DNA of 64,000 bases, taken from Pseudoselenomonas ruminantium (GTDB lineage Bacteria > Bacillota > Negativicutes > Selenomonadales > Selenomonadaceae). The notes beneath the pieces are model-generated. The model saw only the letters and a list, made by a program, of their open reading frames with translations. It was not told the DNA's origin and made no database searches. The position numbers were made by a program, and so were the translations under genes. The stretch spans positions 24,841 to 88,840 of the forward strand of contig CACZHK010000003.1 of NCBI GenBank assembly GCA_902780915.1, read 5' to 3'. Below are positions 45,477-53,431 of this stretch, one piece after another; position 1 is the stretch's first letter; each line of letters opens with the position of its first letter.

Positions 45477-45498
45477 GCCTTCCCCTTGAGGGGAAGGC
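45477..45498. repeat. short palindrome GCCTTCCCC...GGGGAAGGC
   Basis: A 9-base perfect stem that is the end hairpin of the intergenic repeat family, between the nitroreductase and the secreted protein gene. Confidence 0.7.
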
Positions 45499-45507
45499 TA
45501 TACCACT

Positions 45508-46449
45508 TTACTTCAAACTATATCTATTCACCCAGGTAGAGTACCCCTTCGCATAGGCTCTCAGCCTGTTCAGCCCTTTGCTGGCCGGCTCATTGGGACT
45601 GATGGCGCGGTACGCACCCTCATATTCATCCTCCACAGGCTTCCAGCCGGTGCCGCTGCTCCAGTAATCTCCCTTGACAATGCGCTCCGTGCCCTGGGAC
45701 AGATTCACAGCTTTTTTCAAGAACTTGATCTCCAGCACCTTGCCGCTACTGTCCTTGGTTTCCTGCCATTCCCAAACGATGAGGTTAGGGCCCTTGAGAC
45801 GCATGGTAGTGGTGTCAGCGGTGGAGGTGGTGACCTGGCCATCCACAGACTCGTCCTTCCAGAGATCTATCCAGCGGTCCTCAGCAGCAGCCCGCTTCAT
45901 CTCCCCCACGCGGAAAACCTCATCCACGACGGCATTGTAGTAGGCTTCGTCAAACTCCTGGGAGTTTATCTCCTTGACCCGGCCCTCGGTAGTCGACCAG
46001 ACCACCTCACCCTTGGCATTGTAGAAATCTTCCTTCAGATACTGGATGGTGCGGTTCTGGGGATTGATGGTTACCTGGGCCAGGCTGTAGGAAAGCTGCC
46101 CCGGCTGAAGCACAGCACCGATGCCGTAGCCGTCGATAGTCTCCTTGGCACCGCCGAAGCTGTAGCCCGTCTTGATCCAGGCCTGGATTTCCGTGGGCAC
46201 CCTTTCCCCATTTTCCTTCTTGGCAGACTTCACCGTCACTACGGAAACGGGGTCAAAGAATTTGCTGTACTTATCATCAGAAGACAGCCAGTACCAAGTC
46301 TCGGCAGCTTTCTGCAACTCGGTCTTGGAATCCTGGGCAATGGCCGCCGCTTCTGTCACGGCTCCGTCCACGAAAGCCGTCCCTCCCCAAAGGCAGGTGC
46401 AAATCCCCATGATGGCTAGTCCACTTGCTTGACTTTTAGTAAATATCAT
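45508..46449 (-). CDS. secreted protein of unknown function
   Basis: About 313 residues from ATG 46449 (GAGGTGG upstream). Residues 1-30 are a likely signal peptide (basic start, hydrophobic ASGLAIMGICTCLWGGTAFV). The rest resembles no family I can name; it has an acidic, beta-rich central region with TYWYWLSSDDKYSKFFDP-like segments (WYWLSSDDKYSKFFDP). Preceded by the HydF-like GTPase gene 35 bases away. Confidence 0.75.
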   Translation of the reverse strand: MIFTKSQASGLAIMGICTCLWGGTAFVDGAVTEAAAIAQDSKTELQKAAETWYWLSSDDKYSKFFDPVSVVTVKSAKKENGERVPTEIQAWIKTGYSFGGAKETIDGYGIGAVLQPGQLSYSLAQVTINPQNRTIQYLKEDFYNAKGEVVWSTTEGRVKEINSQEFDEAYYNAVVDEVFRVGEMKRAAAEDRWIDLWKDESVDGQVTTSTADTTTMRLKGPNLIVWEWQETKDSSGKVLEIKFLKKAVNLSQGTERIVKGDYWSSGTGWKPVEDEYEGAYRAISPNEPASKGLNRLRAYAKGYSTWVNRYSLK

Positions 46450-46484
46450 CCTGTCCACCTCTTATCCAGATTTCTCAGTATGGT

Positions 46485-47330
46485 TTACACATCCTCTACT
46501 CCGCAGTCCTCACTGAGCACCGCGAAGGAAGTCAGCATGCTGTCCGCAGGTTTTCTCTCCCGCATCTCGTCCAAATGGGCCCCATCTGTGATGATGAGCT
46601 TGGGAGGCTCCGTGAGCTTTGCCAAAGTTTCCTCCAGCATCTCGGGAATGCAGCTCATGACCAGGCACCTCCTGCCCAAAAGCTCACAGAGGAGCTTGAA
46701 CTGGGGCAGGCTCTCCTTGTTCTTGGCTCCGCGGATTTCCTGGGGGCTCACCAAGAGCACCAATTCTCCCTCGCCCACCAGATTTCCCTTCACCGCATAA
46801 CCGCCGAAGACCTCCGAGAAGCGCTTGACGATTTCCTCCCGCAGTTCCTGCAGTCCGTCGCCGGTCATGGCACTGACGCACAGAGGCTCCTGGCCTGTCT
46901 TCTGCTCCACGATGCGGGCCAGCACCCTTCCCCCGTCCCCCAGGGCATCCACTCTGCTGATGACGGGAATCACGGGCTTGCCGGCCTTTTCGAAATTTCT
47001 GAACCAGATGAGTTCCCCGTGCATATCCGCCTCGCGGAAGAGCACCAGCGCCAGGTCTGTTTCCCTGACAGAAGCCTGGATAGACTCCTGGCCAAAAGCA
47101 TCATGCTTCCACATATCATCAGTGCCGGACATCTCACTGAAGGCAATCTGGCCGATGCCCTTGATAGAAAGCTCCTTGTACACTCTCTCCATATCATTGC
47201 GGTGCAGCGCCCTCACCAGGGCAGAATGCTTGCCCGTCAGGGCGTTGATGAGGGATGTCTTGCCGCTGCCTCGCCTGCCGTAAAGGCCAATGCGGAAAGG
47301 CTCCGCCCCATGTTCCTCCTGAAATCCCAC
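46485..47330 (-). CDS. HydF-like GTPase without the cluster domain
   Basis: 281 residues, GTG start. The N-terminal GTPase keeps the P-loop GRRGSGKTSLINALTG, but the Thr of switch I, the DxxG motif (EMSG here) and NKxD (SRVD here) are altered. Residues about 200-275 (LVSPQEIRGAKNKESLPQ, RRCLVMSCIPEML, PPKLIITDGAHLDE) match the HydF dimerisation domain. Full HydF is about 400 residues and ends in an iron-sulfur domain with conserved His and Cys; that part is absent and there is no frame downstream that would supply it. A partner of HydF, or a separate duty, is inferred. Confidence 0.8.
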   Translation of the reverse strand: MGFQEEHGAEPFRIGLYGRRGSGKTSLINALTGKHSALVRALHRNDMERVYKELSIKGIGQIAFSEMSGTDDMWKHDAFGQESIQASVRETDLALVLFREADMHGELIWFRNFEKAGKPVIPVISRVDALGDGGRVLARIVEQKTGQEPLCVSAMTGDGLQELREEIVKRFSEVFGGYAVKGNLVGEGELVLLVSPQEIRGAKNKESLPQFKLLCELLGRRCLVMSCIPEMLEETLAKLTEPPKLIITDGAHLDEMRERKPADSMLTSFAVLSEDCGVEDV

Positions 47331-47463
47331 GCTCCATCACTCCCCAAAATCTCTTTCTTGGTTAAATTCAGCACACTTGCCAAAAATTTCCCATATTTAT
47401 AATAGTATAGCACAAAACTTCCAAATAAACTATATTCTCCCGTCCCAGCCGCGAAAACAAAAA

Positions 47464-47510
47464 TCAAAAAGCAGGTCTCCGTCAGAAACAGACGGGAACC
47501 TGCTTTTTTG
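47464..47510 (-). terminator. terminator after the inverted flgE fragment
   Basis: AAAAGCAGGTTCCCGTC/GACGGAGACCTGCTTTTT stem with a short loop and a U-tract on the minus strand. Confidence 0.85.
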
Positions 47511-47515
47511 AAACA

Positions 47516-47600
47516 TTATCTCTTCATATTGATGACAGTCTCCAGCATCTCATCGCCTACAGTGATGATCTTGGAGCCTGCCTGGAAGCTGCGCTGAGCT
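47516..47600 (-). pseudogene. inverted copy of the flgE 3' end
   Basis: Translates to [19 protein letters not shown] followed by INMKR and a stop, the last 28 codons of FlgE. It begins directly after the stop codon of the HicB-like gene and is followed by a terminator. Orientation is opposite to the intact flgE at 48343-50418. Confidence 0.85.
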
Positions 47601-47601
47601 A

Positions 47602-48027
47602 TTAGGCACGCACATGGGATGCTGGATTATCAGCTACTCCCAAATAGGATTTCAGTGCTTCCTGAAAGATATGAGAATAGTTGACTTTCTCTCGTTTTGC
47701 TATCACATCCAGCCAACGGGGAATGGTAACTGTCTTGCTGGTAGACTTATTGGACATTTTCTCTCTAAACGGTGGCATCCAAGCTTCAATCATAGCCAGA
47801 GACTCACCTTTTTTCAGAGGAATGGCAGTTACCTGGGAAGGAATAGGTATATCCTCTCCATCTTCCTCCATACCAAAAACATGCAACTGCAGAGCCTCTT
47901 TAGCATTTGCAAATGCTTCCTCCATGGTCTGGGCACAGGGCAGGCAGCCCGGGAGGTCGGGGAAAGTAATAGATATGCCATCTTCTGCCGAATGAAATAC
48001 GGCAGGGAAAATATATAAATCTTTCAT
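47602..48027 (-). CDS. HicB-like antitoxin-fold protein
   Basis: 141 residues from ATG 48027 (AGGAGG upstream). PAVFHSAEDGISITFPDLPGC and FANAKEALQLHVFGMEEDGE mark the HicB fold; the C-terminal part (SKTVTIPRWLDVIAKREKVNYSHIFQEAL) is a ribbon-helix-helix or helical DNA-binding tail. HicB normally neutralises the mRNA interferase HicA, but no hicA frame is visible next to it, so it may be an orphan. It abuts the inverted flgE fragment. Confidence 0.82.
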   Translation of the reverse strand: MKDLYIFPAVFHSAEDGISITFPDLPGCLPCAQTMEEAFANAKEALQLHVFGMEEDGEDIPIPSQVTAIPLKKGESLAMIEAWMPPFREKMSNKSTSKTVTIPRWLDVIAKREKVNYSHIFQEALKSYLGVADNPASHVRA

Positions 48028-48092
48028 GGGCAACCTCCTTCCACTAGAATTTGACACATATTATAATATGTGTCAATAATCTTTTTGCACCA

Positions 48093-48141
48093 CGCCGCAC
48101 CTCATCCGCCCCTTCGGGGCACCTTCCCAAAAGGGAAGGCT
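48093..48141. repeat. palindromic intergenic repeat, single unit
   Basis: CACCTCATCCGCCCCTTCGGGG with a CTTCCCAAAAGGGAAG end hairpin; family as at 27042-27178. The rest of the gap to flgE holds the sigma-28 promoter and a leader of about 125 bases with several GGA motifs. Confidence 0.8.
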
Positions 48142-48184
48142 GAGCGGCAAACCTTGCGATATTTGCTATGGCATAAAAATAAAT

Positions 48185-48213
48185 TTAAGTTCTGACACAT
48201 TTTATACGATATA
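48185..48213 (+). promoter_or_regulatory. sigma-28 promoter of flgE
   Basis: TTAAG (48185-48189), 17 bases, then CGATATA (48207-48213); same form as the flagellin promoter. Confidence 0.65.
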
Positions 48214-48342
48214 TAAGGCGTAACATGAAGTATGTTATGGATGTGTGATATACAGGAAGGAATCGGCCTCCGGGCCACGCTGACAGGGACGGTCGCAGCC
48301 TACCACCCACTATATATGAATATTAAGGAGATGTGATTCACT

Positions 48343-50418
48343 ATGATGCGTTCCCTCTTCTCAGGCGTATCGGGCCTCAAGAACCACCAAACGAGAATGG
48401 ATGTCATTGGCAATAATATCTCGAATGTCAATACTACGGGATTCAAGTCCAGCAGGGTGACGTTCTCAGATACCCTTAATCAGACTCTGACTGGTGCATC
48501 AAGTCCAAAAGATAATCTTGGTGGCACTAACCCGAAACAAATTGGGTTGGGATCTGCTGTGTCTAGCATTGACCTACTATTCACTGATGGATCTGTCCAA
48601 TCAACAGGTAAGAATACCGATCTTTGTCTGTCTGGTAACGGATTGTTTGTTGTCAGTAATGGCAGTCAGACATATTATACTCGCAATGGTGCTTTTGAAT
48701 TTGATGCCGAAGGCAACTATGTTATTCCTGGTAGTGGTATGTACGTCCAAGGATGGATGGGCAACGATGGCGTAGTGAACACTACCGGAGCTGTTGGAAA
48801 AATTACAATCGCTGCCGGTAAATCTATGAAAGCCGAATCAACTTCGATAGCTACTTATGCCAACAATCTTAACGCTAACACCACAGGATATGAAATATCC
48901 AGCATTCTTGCTACCTATGCCGATGGAACTTCAGAATCTTTATCCAGCTACCCAAATGGAACAATGAGCCTTACCCTAGATACAGGTGATACTATAACGC
49001 TTGATGATACCGCCGATTATGATTTTACCACTACCGATGATATCGATGGTAAAAAGTTGTATAAAACTTCTATACTCTCAGCTACCGCTAATGGTAGTGA
49101 TTTGGGTATTTCATTAAGTCCAGCCGATTCGGTATATTCAATCAGTACCATAACAGGTGGTTCTGGTACTGATACAGACCCATATAGAACTAAGTCTGGT
49201 TTTGAATACACAGTTACCACTGGCACCTATGCAATCGGAGATAAAGTAACTGTTAAAGGAACCATAGAGCCTGCTGGTGTAACTACCAATGGCGATAAAA
49301 CAGTATTGACTATTAAATTAAGCTCTCCTTCTAGTGATTTGATTCAAATAACTTGCCCAACTCCTAACACCTTTTCATATTCAGACGGAGATGACGTATC
49401 GTTCAATTTGGCTATAGGTCAGCTGGATGCTGGAACAGGAAACATAGTAAATGGTTCAGATGGAAAACAATATGATGTATGCAAATATGACCTAAACAGT
49501 GATTCCAAGTTACCCATTAAGGAATCCTCACAAAATTATCAAGTGTATGGACGTGGAGCAACAAACACTCCAGCAAACGGATATCCACACGGAACCATAG
49601 AAACAATAAGCCGTGAAGAAAAGAATGCAGAATCCCTGAGCATCATAACAACTGACGGACAATCATTCTCTGGTTTACCTGGTGAAAATTATAATAAGGG
49701 AGAACTATTCTATAATCCTGTTACTACAACCGTTACTCTTTACGATTCCGAAGGCACTTCACATTCAATCCCCATACTGTTTACCAAGACTGGTTCTAAC
49801 ACATGGGCAATATGCTTAGCTAATGGTAAGGATTCATATGATTTCAAAGAAGCTGATGGCTCAACTACTACTGTCACTCTCTCAAAAACTAACCTTGTAT
49901 TTGACTCAAATGGCAAATATTCTTCCGGGTCAGCTTCTATCAACACCAAATATAGTGATGACAATGGTGCGACAGATGATCAGAAAGTAACACTCAATCT
50001 TGCTGGACTTACTCAATTTGCAGGAAACAGCACCATCAACGCTACCTCTGACGGCAATGCCGCAGGAACACTAGAAAGTGTAGCTATTGACGCTTCTGGC
50101 GTCATCACCGGCACTTACACCAACGGTGTCAAGCAGGCCGAGGCCCAGGTAGCCGTAGCCCAGTTCACCAACGCCTCCGGCCTTACCAAGACCGGCAGTT
50201 CCCTCTATCAGGAATCCAACAACTCCGGCACTGCCAACATCAAAACCGCCGCTGACCTAGGCGTTAAGATTACACCTTCGGCTCTGGAAATGTCCAACGT
50301 GGACATCGCCAATGAATTTGCCGACATGATCGTCACCCAGCGCGGCTTCCAGTCCAACTCCAAAATCATCACCGTAGGTGACGAGATGCTGGAAACCGTC
50401 ATCAACATGAAGAGGTAA
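48343..50418 (+). CDS. flgE: flagellar hook protein FlgE
   Basis: 691 residues. SLFSGVSGLKNHQTRMDVIGNNIS and VNTTGFKSSRVTF (parts) and the C-terminus (NEFADMIVTQRGFQSNSK, then [10 protein letters not shown]) are the D0 parts of hook/rod proteins. The large size and Thr/Ser/Asp-rich centre are usual for hook proteins of this group. Codon use differs within the gene: the first 140 and last 340 bases are GC-rich like the neighbours, while about 48480-50080 is AT-rich. This suggests replacement of the surface-exposed domains by recombination. Copies of its 3' end occur at 47516, 51291 and 52381. Confidence 0.93.
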   Translation: MMRSLFSGVSGLKNHQTRMDVIGNNISNVNTTGFKSSRVTFSDTLNQTLTGASSPKDNLGGTNPKQIGLGSAVSSIDLLFTDGSVQSTGKNTDLCLSGNGLFVVSNGSQTYYTRNGAFEFDAEGNYVIPGSGMYVQGWMGNDGVVNTTGAVGKITIAAGKSMKAESTSIATYANNLNANTTGYEISSILATYADGTSESLSSYPNGTMSLTLDTGDTITLDDTADYDFTTTDDIDGKKLYKTSILSATANGSDLGISLSPADSVYSISTITGGSGTDTDPYRTKSGFEYTVTTGTYAIGDKVTVKGTIEPAGVTTNGDKTVLTIKLSSPSSDLIQITCPTPNTFSYSDGDDVSFNLAIGQLDAGTGNIVNGSDGKQYDVCKYDLNSDSKLPIKESSQNYQVYGRGATNTPANGYPHGTIETISREEKNAESLSIITTDGQSFSGLPGENYNKGELFYNPVTTTVTLYDSEGTSHSIPILFTKTGSNTWAICLANGKDSYDFKEADGSTTTVTLSKTNLVFDSNGKYSSGSASINTKYSDDNGATDDQKVTLNLAGLTQFAGNSTINATSDGNAAGTLESVAIDASGVITGTYTNGVKQAEAQVAVAQFTNASGLTKTGSSLYQESNNSGTANIKTAADLGVKITPSALEMSNVDIANEFADMIVTQRGFQSNSKIITVGDEMLETVINMKR

Positions 50419-50435
50419 AAAGCCGCATAACAAAC

Positions 50436-50466
50436 AGGGAGCAGGCCCGCCGGGCCTGCTCCCTTA
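50436..50466 (+). terminator. flgE terminator
   Basis: GGGAGCAGGCCCG/CGGGCCTGCTCCC stem followed by TTATTATT. Related hairpins follow the two plus-strand flgE fragments and a fourth at 53077. Confidence 0.9.
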
Positions 50467-50491
50467 TTATTGTGCCTCTATTGTACTTGCA

Positions 50492-50896
50492 TCAGGCTTC
50501 TTCAACTAAGCTATCTGCCCATGCCACAAACTCATTCGCCATTTCTATGGCCTTTGCAGCATGACGCTCCTCTAACTGCAACTCATTGGGATATCGCATA
50601 GCCACGCCGTAAGGAGCTAATACATCTGCATAATCATAGAACTTGTTGTCTATGCTAACCATATTTTTAATCTGGTTAAGCAAAAGGAATATATCGTGCC
50701 TTCTCGGCATACCACCTTGGCTGCCATTAAGGACTATGATGGTTTTAACGGCTTTTTCTGCCGCTTGCTGGCAATGGTAGCAGATAATAGCCAGCGGCTT
50801 AGGGTAGTAGGTTTTGAACAAATGGTCGGCAACGCCCAAGTCTGCCTTGGCGTATTCCAACCATTCCTTGGCATCATCTAAATCCTCAGGCACCAT
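50492..50896 (-). CDS. HEPN domain protein
   Basis: 134 residues. KEWLEYAKADLGVADHLF and CYHCQQAAEKAVKTIIVLNG are typical of HEPN proteins, which pair with MNT nucleotidyltransferases; MPRRHDIFLLLNQI follows. HEPN proteins are often RNases that act as toxin in such pairs. The start overlaps the stop of the MNT gene by 11 bases. A decayed copy of its start is at 52950-53065. Confidence 0.88.
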   Translation of the reverse strand: MVPEDLDDAKEWLEYAKADLGVADHLFKTYYPKPLAIICYHCQQAAEKAVKTIIVLNGSQGGMPRRHDIFLLLNQIKNMVSIDNKFYDYADVLAPYGVAMRYPNELQLEERHAAKAIEMANEFVAWADSLVEEA

Positions 50897-51206
50897 ACAG
50901 CAGAATCCCCTTATTCATAACTTCATTCTCAATTCCCGCGCGAAATTTGCGATCCTCAAAGCGGCTCTCGGTATTGATGATAATATCAACGGCTCTGCTT
51001 CTGACCTCTCTTATGGCCTTATATGCCTCAGCAGTCAAGTCTACTATATTCTCCGTTCCGTCCTTGACAACAATGTAAAAATCAAAGTCACTATCTTTTT
51101 TTTCATTACCTTCAGCAAATGAACCAAACAAGTATATTTTTTGGGGAGACAAACATCTGACAAACTTATCTTTGATTTTTTCTATCTCTTGTTTAGGCAT
51201 ATCCAC
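50886..51206 (-). CDS. MNT-type minimal nucleotidyltransferase
   Basis: 106 residues from the GTG at 51206 (AGGAGG 6 bases upstream; an ATG two codons later is possible). GSFAEGNEKKDSDFDFYIVV carries the GS and DxD motifs of the pol-beta-type nucleotidyltransferase fold. In the known MNT/HEPN system the MNT partner modifies and silences the HEPN toxin. The pair sits between the full flgE and the first plus-strand flgE fragment. Confidence 0.88.
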   Translation of the reverse strand: MDMPKQEIEKIKDKFVRCLSPQKIYLFGSFAEGNEKKDSDFDFYIVVKDGTENIVDLTAEAYKAIREVRSRAVDIIINTESRFEDRKFRAGIENEVMNKGILLYGA

Positions 51207-51290
51207 AACAGCCCTCCTTTTTATTGAAATATTCTTTTCTTTCAATATACCACTTCTGCCACGACCTGACAATCATAATTCAGCACTATC

Positions 51291-51404
51291 AATGCCAACG
51301 AATTCGCCGACATGCTCATCACCCAGCGCGGCTTCCAGTGGGGTTCCAAAATCATCACCGCAGGTGACGAGATGCTGGAGACGGTCATCAATATGAAAAT
51401 GTAA
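51291..51404 (+). pseudogene. copy of the flgE 3' end
   Basis: Encodes [20 protein letters not shown] followed by a segment ending ETVINMKM and a stop. It is close to the last 38 codons of FlgE, without a start. About 75 bases upstream of it also match those before the copy at 52381. Confidence 0.88.
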
Positions 51405-51423
51405 AAATAACCGCATAGCAAAC

Positions 51424-51463
51424 AGGGAGCAAGCCCTCCACCGGGCTTGCTCCCCTATTTTTG
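51424..51463 (+). terminator. terminator after the flgE fragment
   Basis: GGGAGCAAGCCC/GGGCTTGCTCCC stem followed by CTATTTTT. Confidence 0.85.
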
Positions 51464-51479
51464 TAAAAGCTAGCAATCT

Positions 51480-52298
51480 TTACCAATTCTCATCAACAGC
51501 AGCTATAGCTTCCTGCTGTGACATAGCGTATGTCTCTACAAGCTGCTGGATGGCTATATCCTTTGTGATTCTTAGATTCTTGAGAATAGCTACAGCTTTC
51601 GATATGCCAACTTTACGCTCCTCATCCCTGGCTTCTTCCCGCTCTTCATCAATCATCATTCTGAAAGTCATATAGTCCGCCTCCTTAACTCCGTCCAGCT
51701 TCACACTGCGAATGGTATCATCAATTTCTAATATGAACTTATTTCCTGACAGCTTGCCATTCATATAATCCAAAAACGCCGCCACATCAGGATTTATGTC
51801 ATCTGTAGGCTGACCTGCTGAACTAAGAACCACCTTCAGCATTTTATCTTCCAAGGTGATTCCCTTATCTTCTCGACAAGTATTTTCAAAGGTATATACC
51901 CGTCTTCTACCGCCGAAAACCTCAAAGGGACAGAAAAACATGATGGCAGAACCACCAAGCTCTTTATACTTATGCCCCATGGCCAGAAAATCAAAATCCA
52001 GCGAAGACTGATAGAACCTCATCCGCTTGCCCAGTTCCTCATCCCCGTAGTCCCTGACCTGCATCTCCAGGATAAAGCGGCTGTTCGCTTCATCCTCTAC
52101 ATACACATCCAGCCTTATGCCCTTGCTGTCATAATGGTTCTTGACACTCTTCTCATTGTCAAGATATTTCAATTCCCGTATCTTGATGCCCAGGACTGCC
52201 TCTATAAGATGCCTGCAGATATGCGGATACATCATGACCAGCTTGAACATATAATCATCTATTATGGTCAAGTCCTTCCAATCCTTGCGTCTAGCCAA
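51480..52298 (-). CDS. Rpn family PD-(D/E)XK nuclease
   Basis: 272 residues from a TTG (GGAGG 8 bases upstream). TIIDDYMFKLVM, then RLDVYVEDEANSRFILEMQ and RMRFYQSSLD are the motifs of the recombination-promoting nuclease/putative transposase family; Asp and the ExQ residues form the nuclease site. The C-terminus is helical (VAILKNLRITKDIAIQQLV). Rpn proteins cut DNA and are linked to recombination or to phage defence. It lies between two flgE fragments. Confidence 0.88.
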   Translation of the reverse strand: MARRKDWKDLTIIDDYMFKLVMMYPHICRHLIEAVLGIKIRELKYLDNEKSVKNHYDSKGIRLDVYVEDEANSRFILEMQVRDYGDEELGKRMRFYQSSLDFDFLAMGHKYKELGGSAIMFFCPFEVFGGRRRVYTFENTCREDKGITLEDKMLKVVLSSAGQPTDDINPDVAAFLDYMNGKLSGNKFILEIDDTIRSVKLDGVKEADYMTFRMMIDEEREEARDEERKVGISKAVAILKNLRITKDIAIQQLVETYAMSQQEAIAAVDENW

Positions 52299-52380
52299 GA
52301 ACAGCCCCTCCTTTTTTCAAATATCCTTTCCCTCAATATACCACTTCTTAAATCACCTGACAATCATAATCCACCACTAT

Positions 52381-52495
52381 CATCGCCAACGAATTTGCCG
52401 ACATGATCGTCACCCAGCGCGGCTTCCAGTTTGGCTCCAAAATCATCACCGTAGGTGACGAGATGCTGGAGACGGTCATCAATATGAAGAGGTAA
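52381..52495 (+). pseudogene. copy of the flgE 3' end
   Basis: Encodes IANEFADMIVTQRGFQFGSK then a stretch ending ETVINMKR and a stop, nearly the same as the intact FlgE end. It lacks a start. The flanks (AATATACCACTTCT and CTGACAATCATAAT) match those of the copy at 51291. Confidence 0.9.
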
Positions 52496-52515
52496 CATAA
52501 ATTTCATACGAAAAC

Positions 52516-52550
52516 AGGGAGCAGGCCCGTTGTTAGGACTTGCTCCCTTA
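52516..52550 (+). terminator. terminator after the flgE fragment
   Basis: GGGAGCAGGCCC/GGACTTGCTCCC stem followed by TTATATTTT. Confidence 0.8.
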
Positions 52551-52639
52551 TATTTTCCTATCTCAAAACATAATTATGAGTTATAATGTATTTGCTGCCC
52601 AAGCTCCCACCCGCCTCTAGCGGAAAGGAGGTGTTTCAG

Positions 52640-52738
52640 GTGGTTTCATTTCTCTGGGCTGTAGCCACAGGCGTTTTGGCAAGCATCATCGCTCACTATG
52701 TCTGTAAGGCTATGGATCGTTACCTCGGCAGCAAATAA
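52640..52738 (+). CDS. small hydrophobic peptide, type I toxin candidate
   Basis: 32 residues: GTG start with GGAAAGGAGG at 8-9 bases. A single membrane helix (VSFLWAVATGVLASIIAHYV) ends in a charged tail CKAMDRYLGSK. Fst/Ldr-type toxins share this size and helix-plus-D/R tail. A perfect TATAAT lies at 52582-52587. An opposing promoter and shared terminator are described at 52870 and 52794. Confidence 0.7.
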   Translation: MVSFLWAVATGVLASIIAHYVCKAMDRYLGSK

Positions 52739-52793
52739 GCATTCACTTCTGGGATTCATGGCAAGCTAAACACCAAGCCACTACCATGAACGC

Positions 52794-52863
52794 AAAAAGA
52801 CTGCTGGGACACCACTCCCGGCGGTCTTCTTGTTGTGTCCAGATGGACTTCATTCCTCTTGGT
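52794..52863 (-). ncRNA. candidate antisense RNA antitoxin 1
   Basis: About 70 bases from the promoter at 52870-52898 to the hairpin AGACTGCTGGGA/TCCCGGCGGTCT (52799-52829), which ends in T-runs on both strands. It runs against the 3' end of the toxin mRNA. Confidence 0.55.
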
Positions 52864-52869
52864 GTCTCT

Positions 52870-52898
52870 ATTATACCACCCAAATTCTCCAAAAACAA
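52870..52898 (-). promoter_or_regulatory. antisense promoter 1
   Basis: TTGTTT (52893-52898), 17 bases, TATAAT (52870-52875) on the minus strand. Confidence 0.65.
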
Positions 52899-52949
52899 CA
52901 GGTTAGCAGTAACTTGTCAAGTAATGTTTGGGGTAATATGTCCTGAATA

Positions 52950-53065
52950 TGTGCTTGGCAACGCCTAAATCTGCTTCTGCATAAGTCAGTCATTCTTTGG
53001 CATCGGCTATATCCTCAGGCACCATAAAGCAGCACTCCCTTGTTCATGACCTCATTCTCTATGCC
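52950..53065 (-). pseudogene. decayed HEPN/MNT fragment
   Basis: Closely resembles 50815-50925, that is the 5' end of the HEPN gene and the 3' end of the MNT gene (GGCAACGCC, ATCCTCAGGCACCAT, TTCATGACCTCATTCTC). No open frame remains. It shows that the HEPN/MNT unit, or part of it, was once present twice. Confidence 0.8.
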
Positions 53066-53076
53066 CATACGCAAAC

Positions 53077-53115
53077 AGGGAGCAAGCCCAACACCGGGCT
53101 TGCTCCTTGTTTTTA
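53077..53115 (+). terminator. fourth copy of the flgE-type terminator
   Basis: GGGAGCAAGCCC/GGGCTTGCTCC stem followed by TTGTTTTTATTTT, right after the decayed HEPN/MNT fragment. Confidence 0.85.
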
Positions 53116-53202
53116 TTTTATAGGGTATTTGATTATGATATAATTTATTCGTTGCTCCAACCTCCTAATTGGAACTCCGCAACGGAAGGGAGGGTAGTCT
53201 TC

Positions 53203-53304
53203 ATGGGAGCTCTTCACGACATAGTGATTGCCGTCATAGGTAATGTAGCCGCCTACTACATTATCAAGTGGCTAGACTGGCTGATCACTTTAATTTCGGG
53301 GTAA
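53203..53304 (+). CDS. small hydrophobic peptide, type I toxin candidate 2
   Basis: 33 residues: ATG 53203 with GGAAGGGAGGG upstream. One membrane helix (HDIVIAVIGNVAAYYII) followed by KWLDWLITLISG; the WLD after the helix is also seen in Fst-type toxins. Extended -10 TGATATAAT at 53136-53144. Arrangement as for the peptide at 52640-52738. Confidence 0.7.
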   Translation: MGALHDIVIAVIGNVAAYYIIKWLDWLITLISG

Positions 53305-53339
53305 CTAGCCCCAGTCTGGCATAGCTGTGAATATGCAAG

Positions 53340-53425
53340 AAAAGCACGTTAGGAGCGCCTAAACTCCCTAACGTGCTTTTCCTTTGTAGCCTTATGGTAA
53401 AACGCTCTTCACAACGTTTGCCTAT
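53340..53425 (-). ncRNA. candidate antisense RNA antitoxin 2
   Basis: About 85 bases from the promoter at 53432-53460 to the hairpin AAAAGCACGTTAGG/CCTAACGTGCTTTT (53340-53380). The hairpin has U-tracts on both strands, so toxin mRNA and antisense RNA would share it. Confidence 0.6.
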
Positions 53426-53431
53426 AGCCAG

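Noticed and set aside
51291..52495. flgE fragments as silent cassettes for hook antigenic variation
   Set aside because: They cover only the conserved D0 end, not the exposed variable domains, so they could not vary the surface; a site of insertion or duplication fits better.
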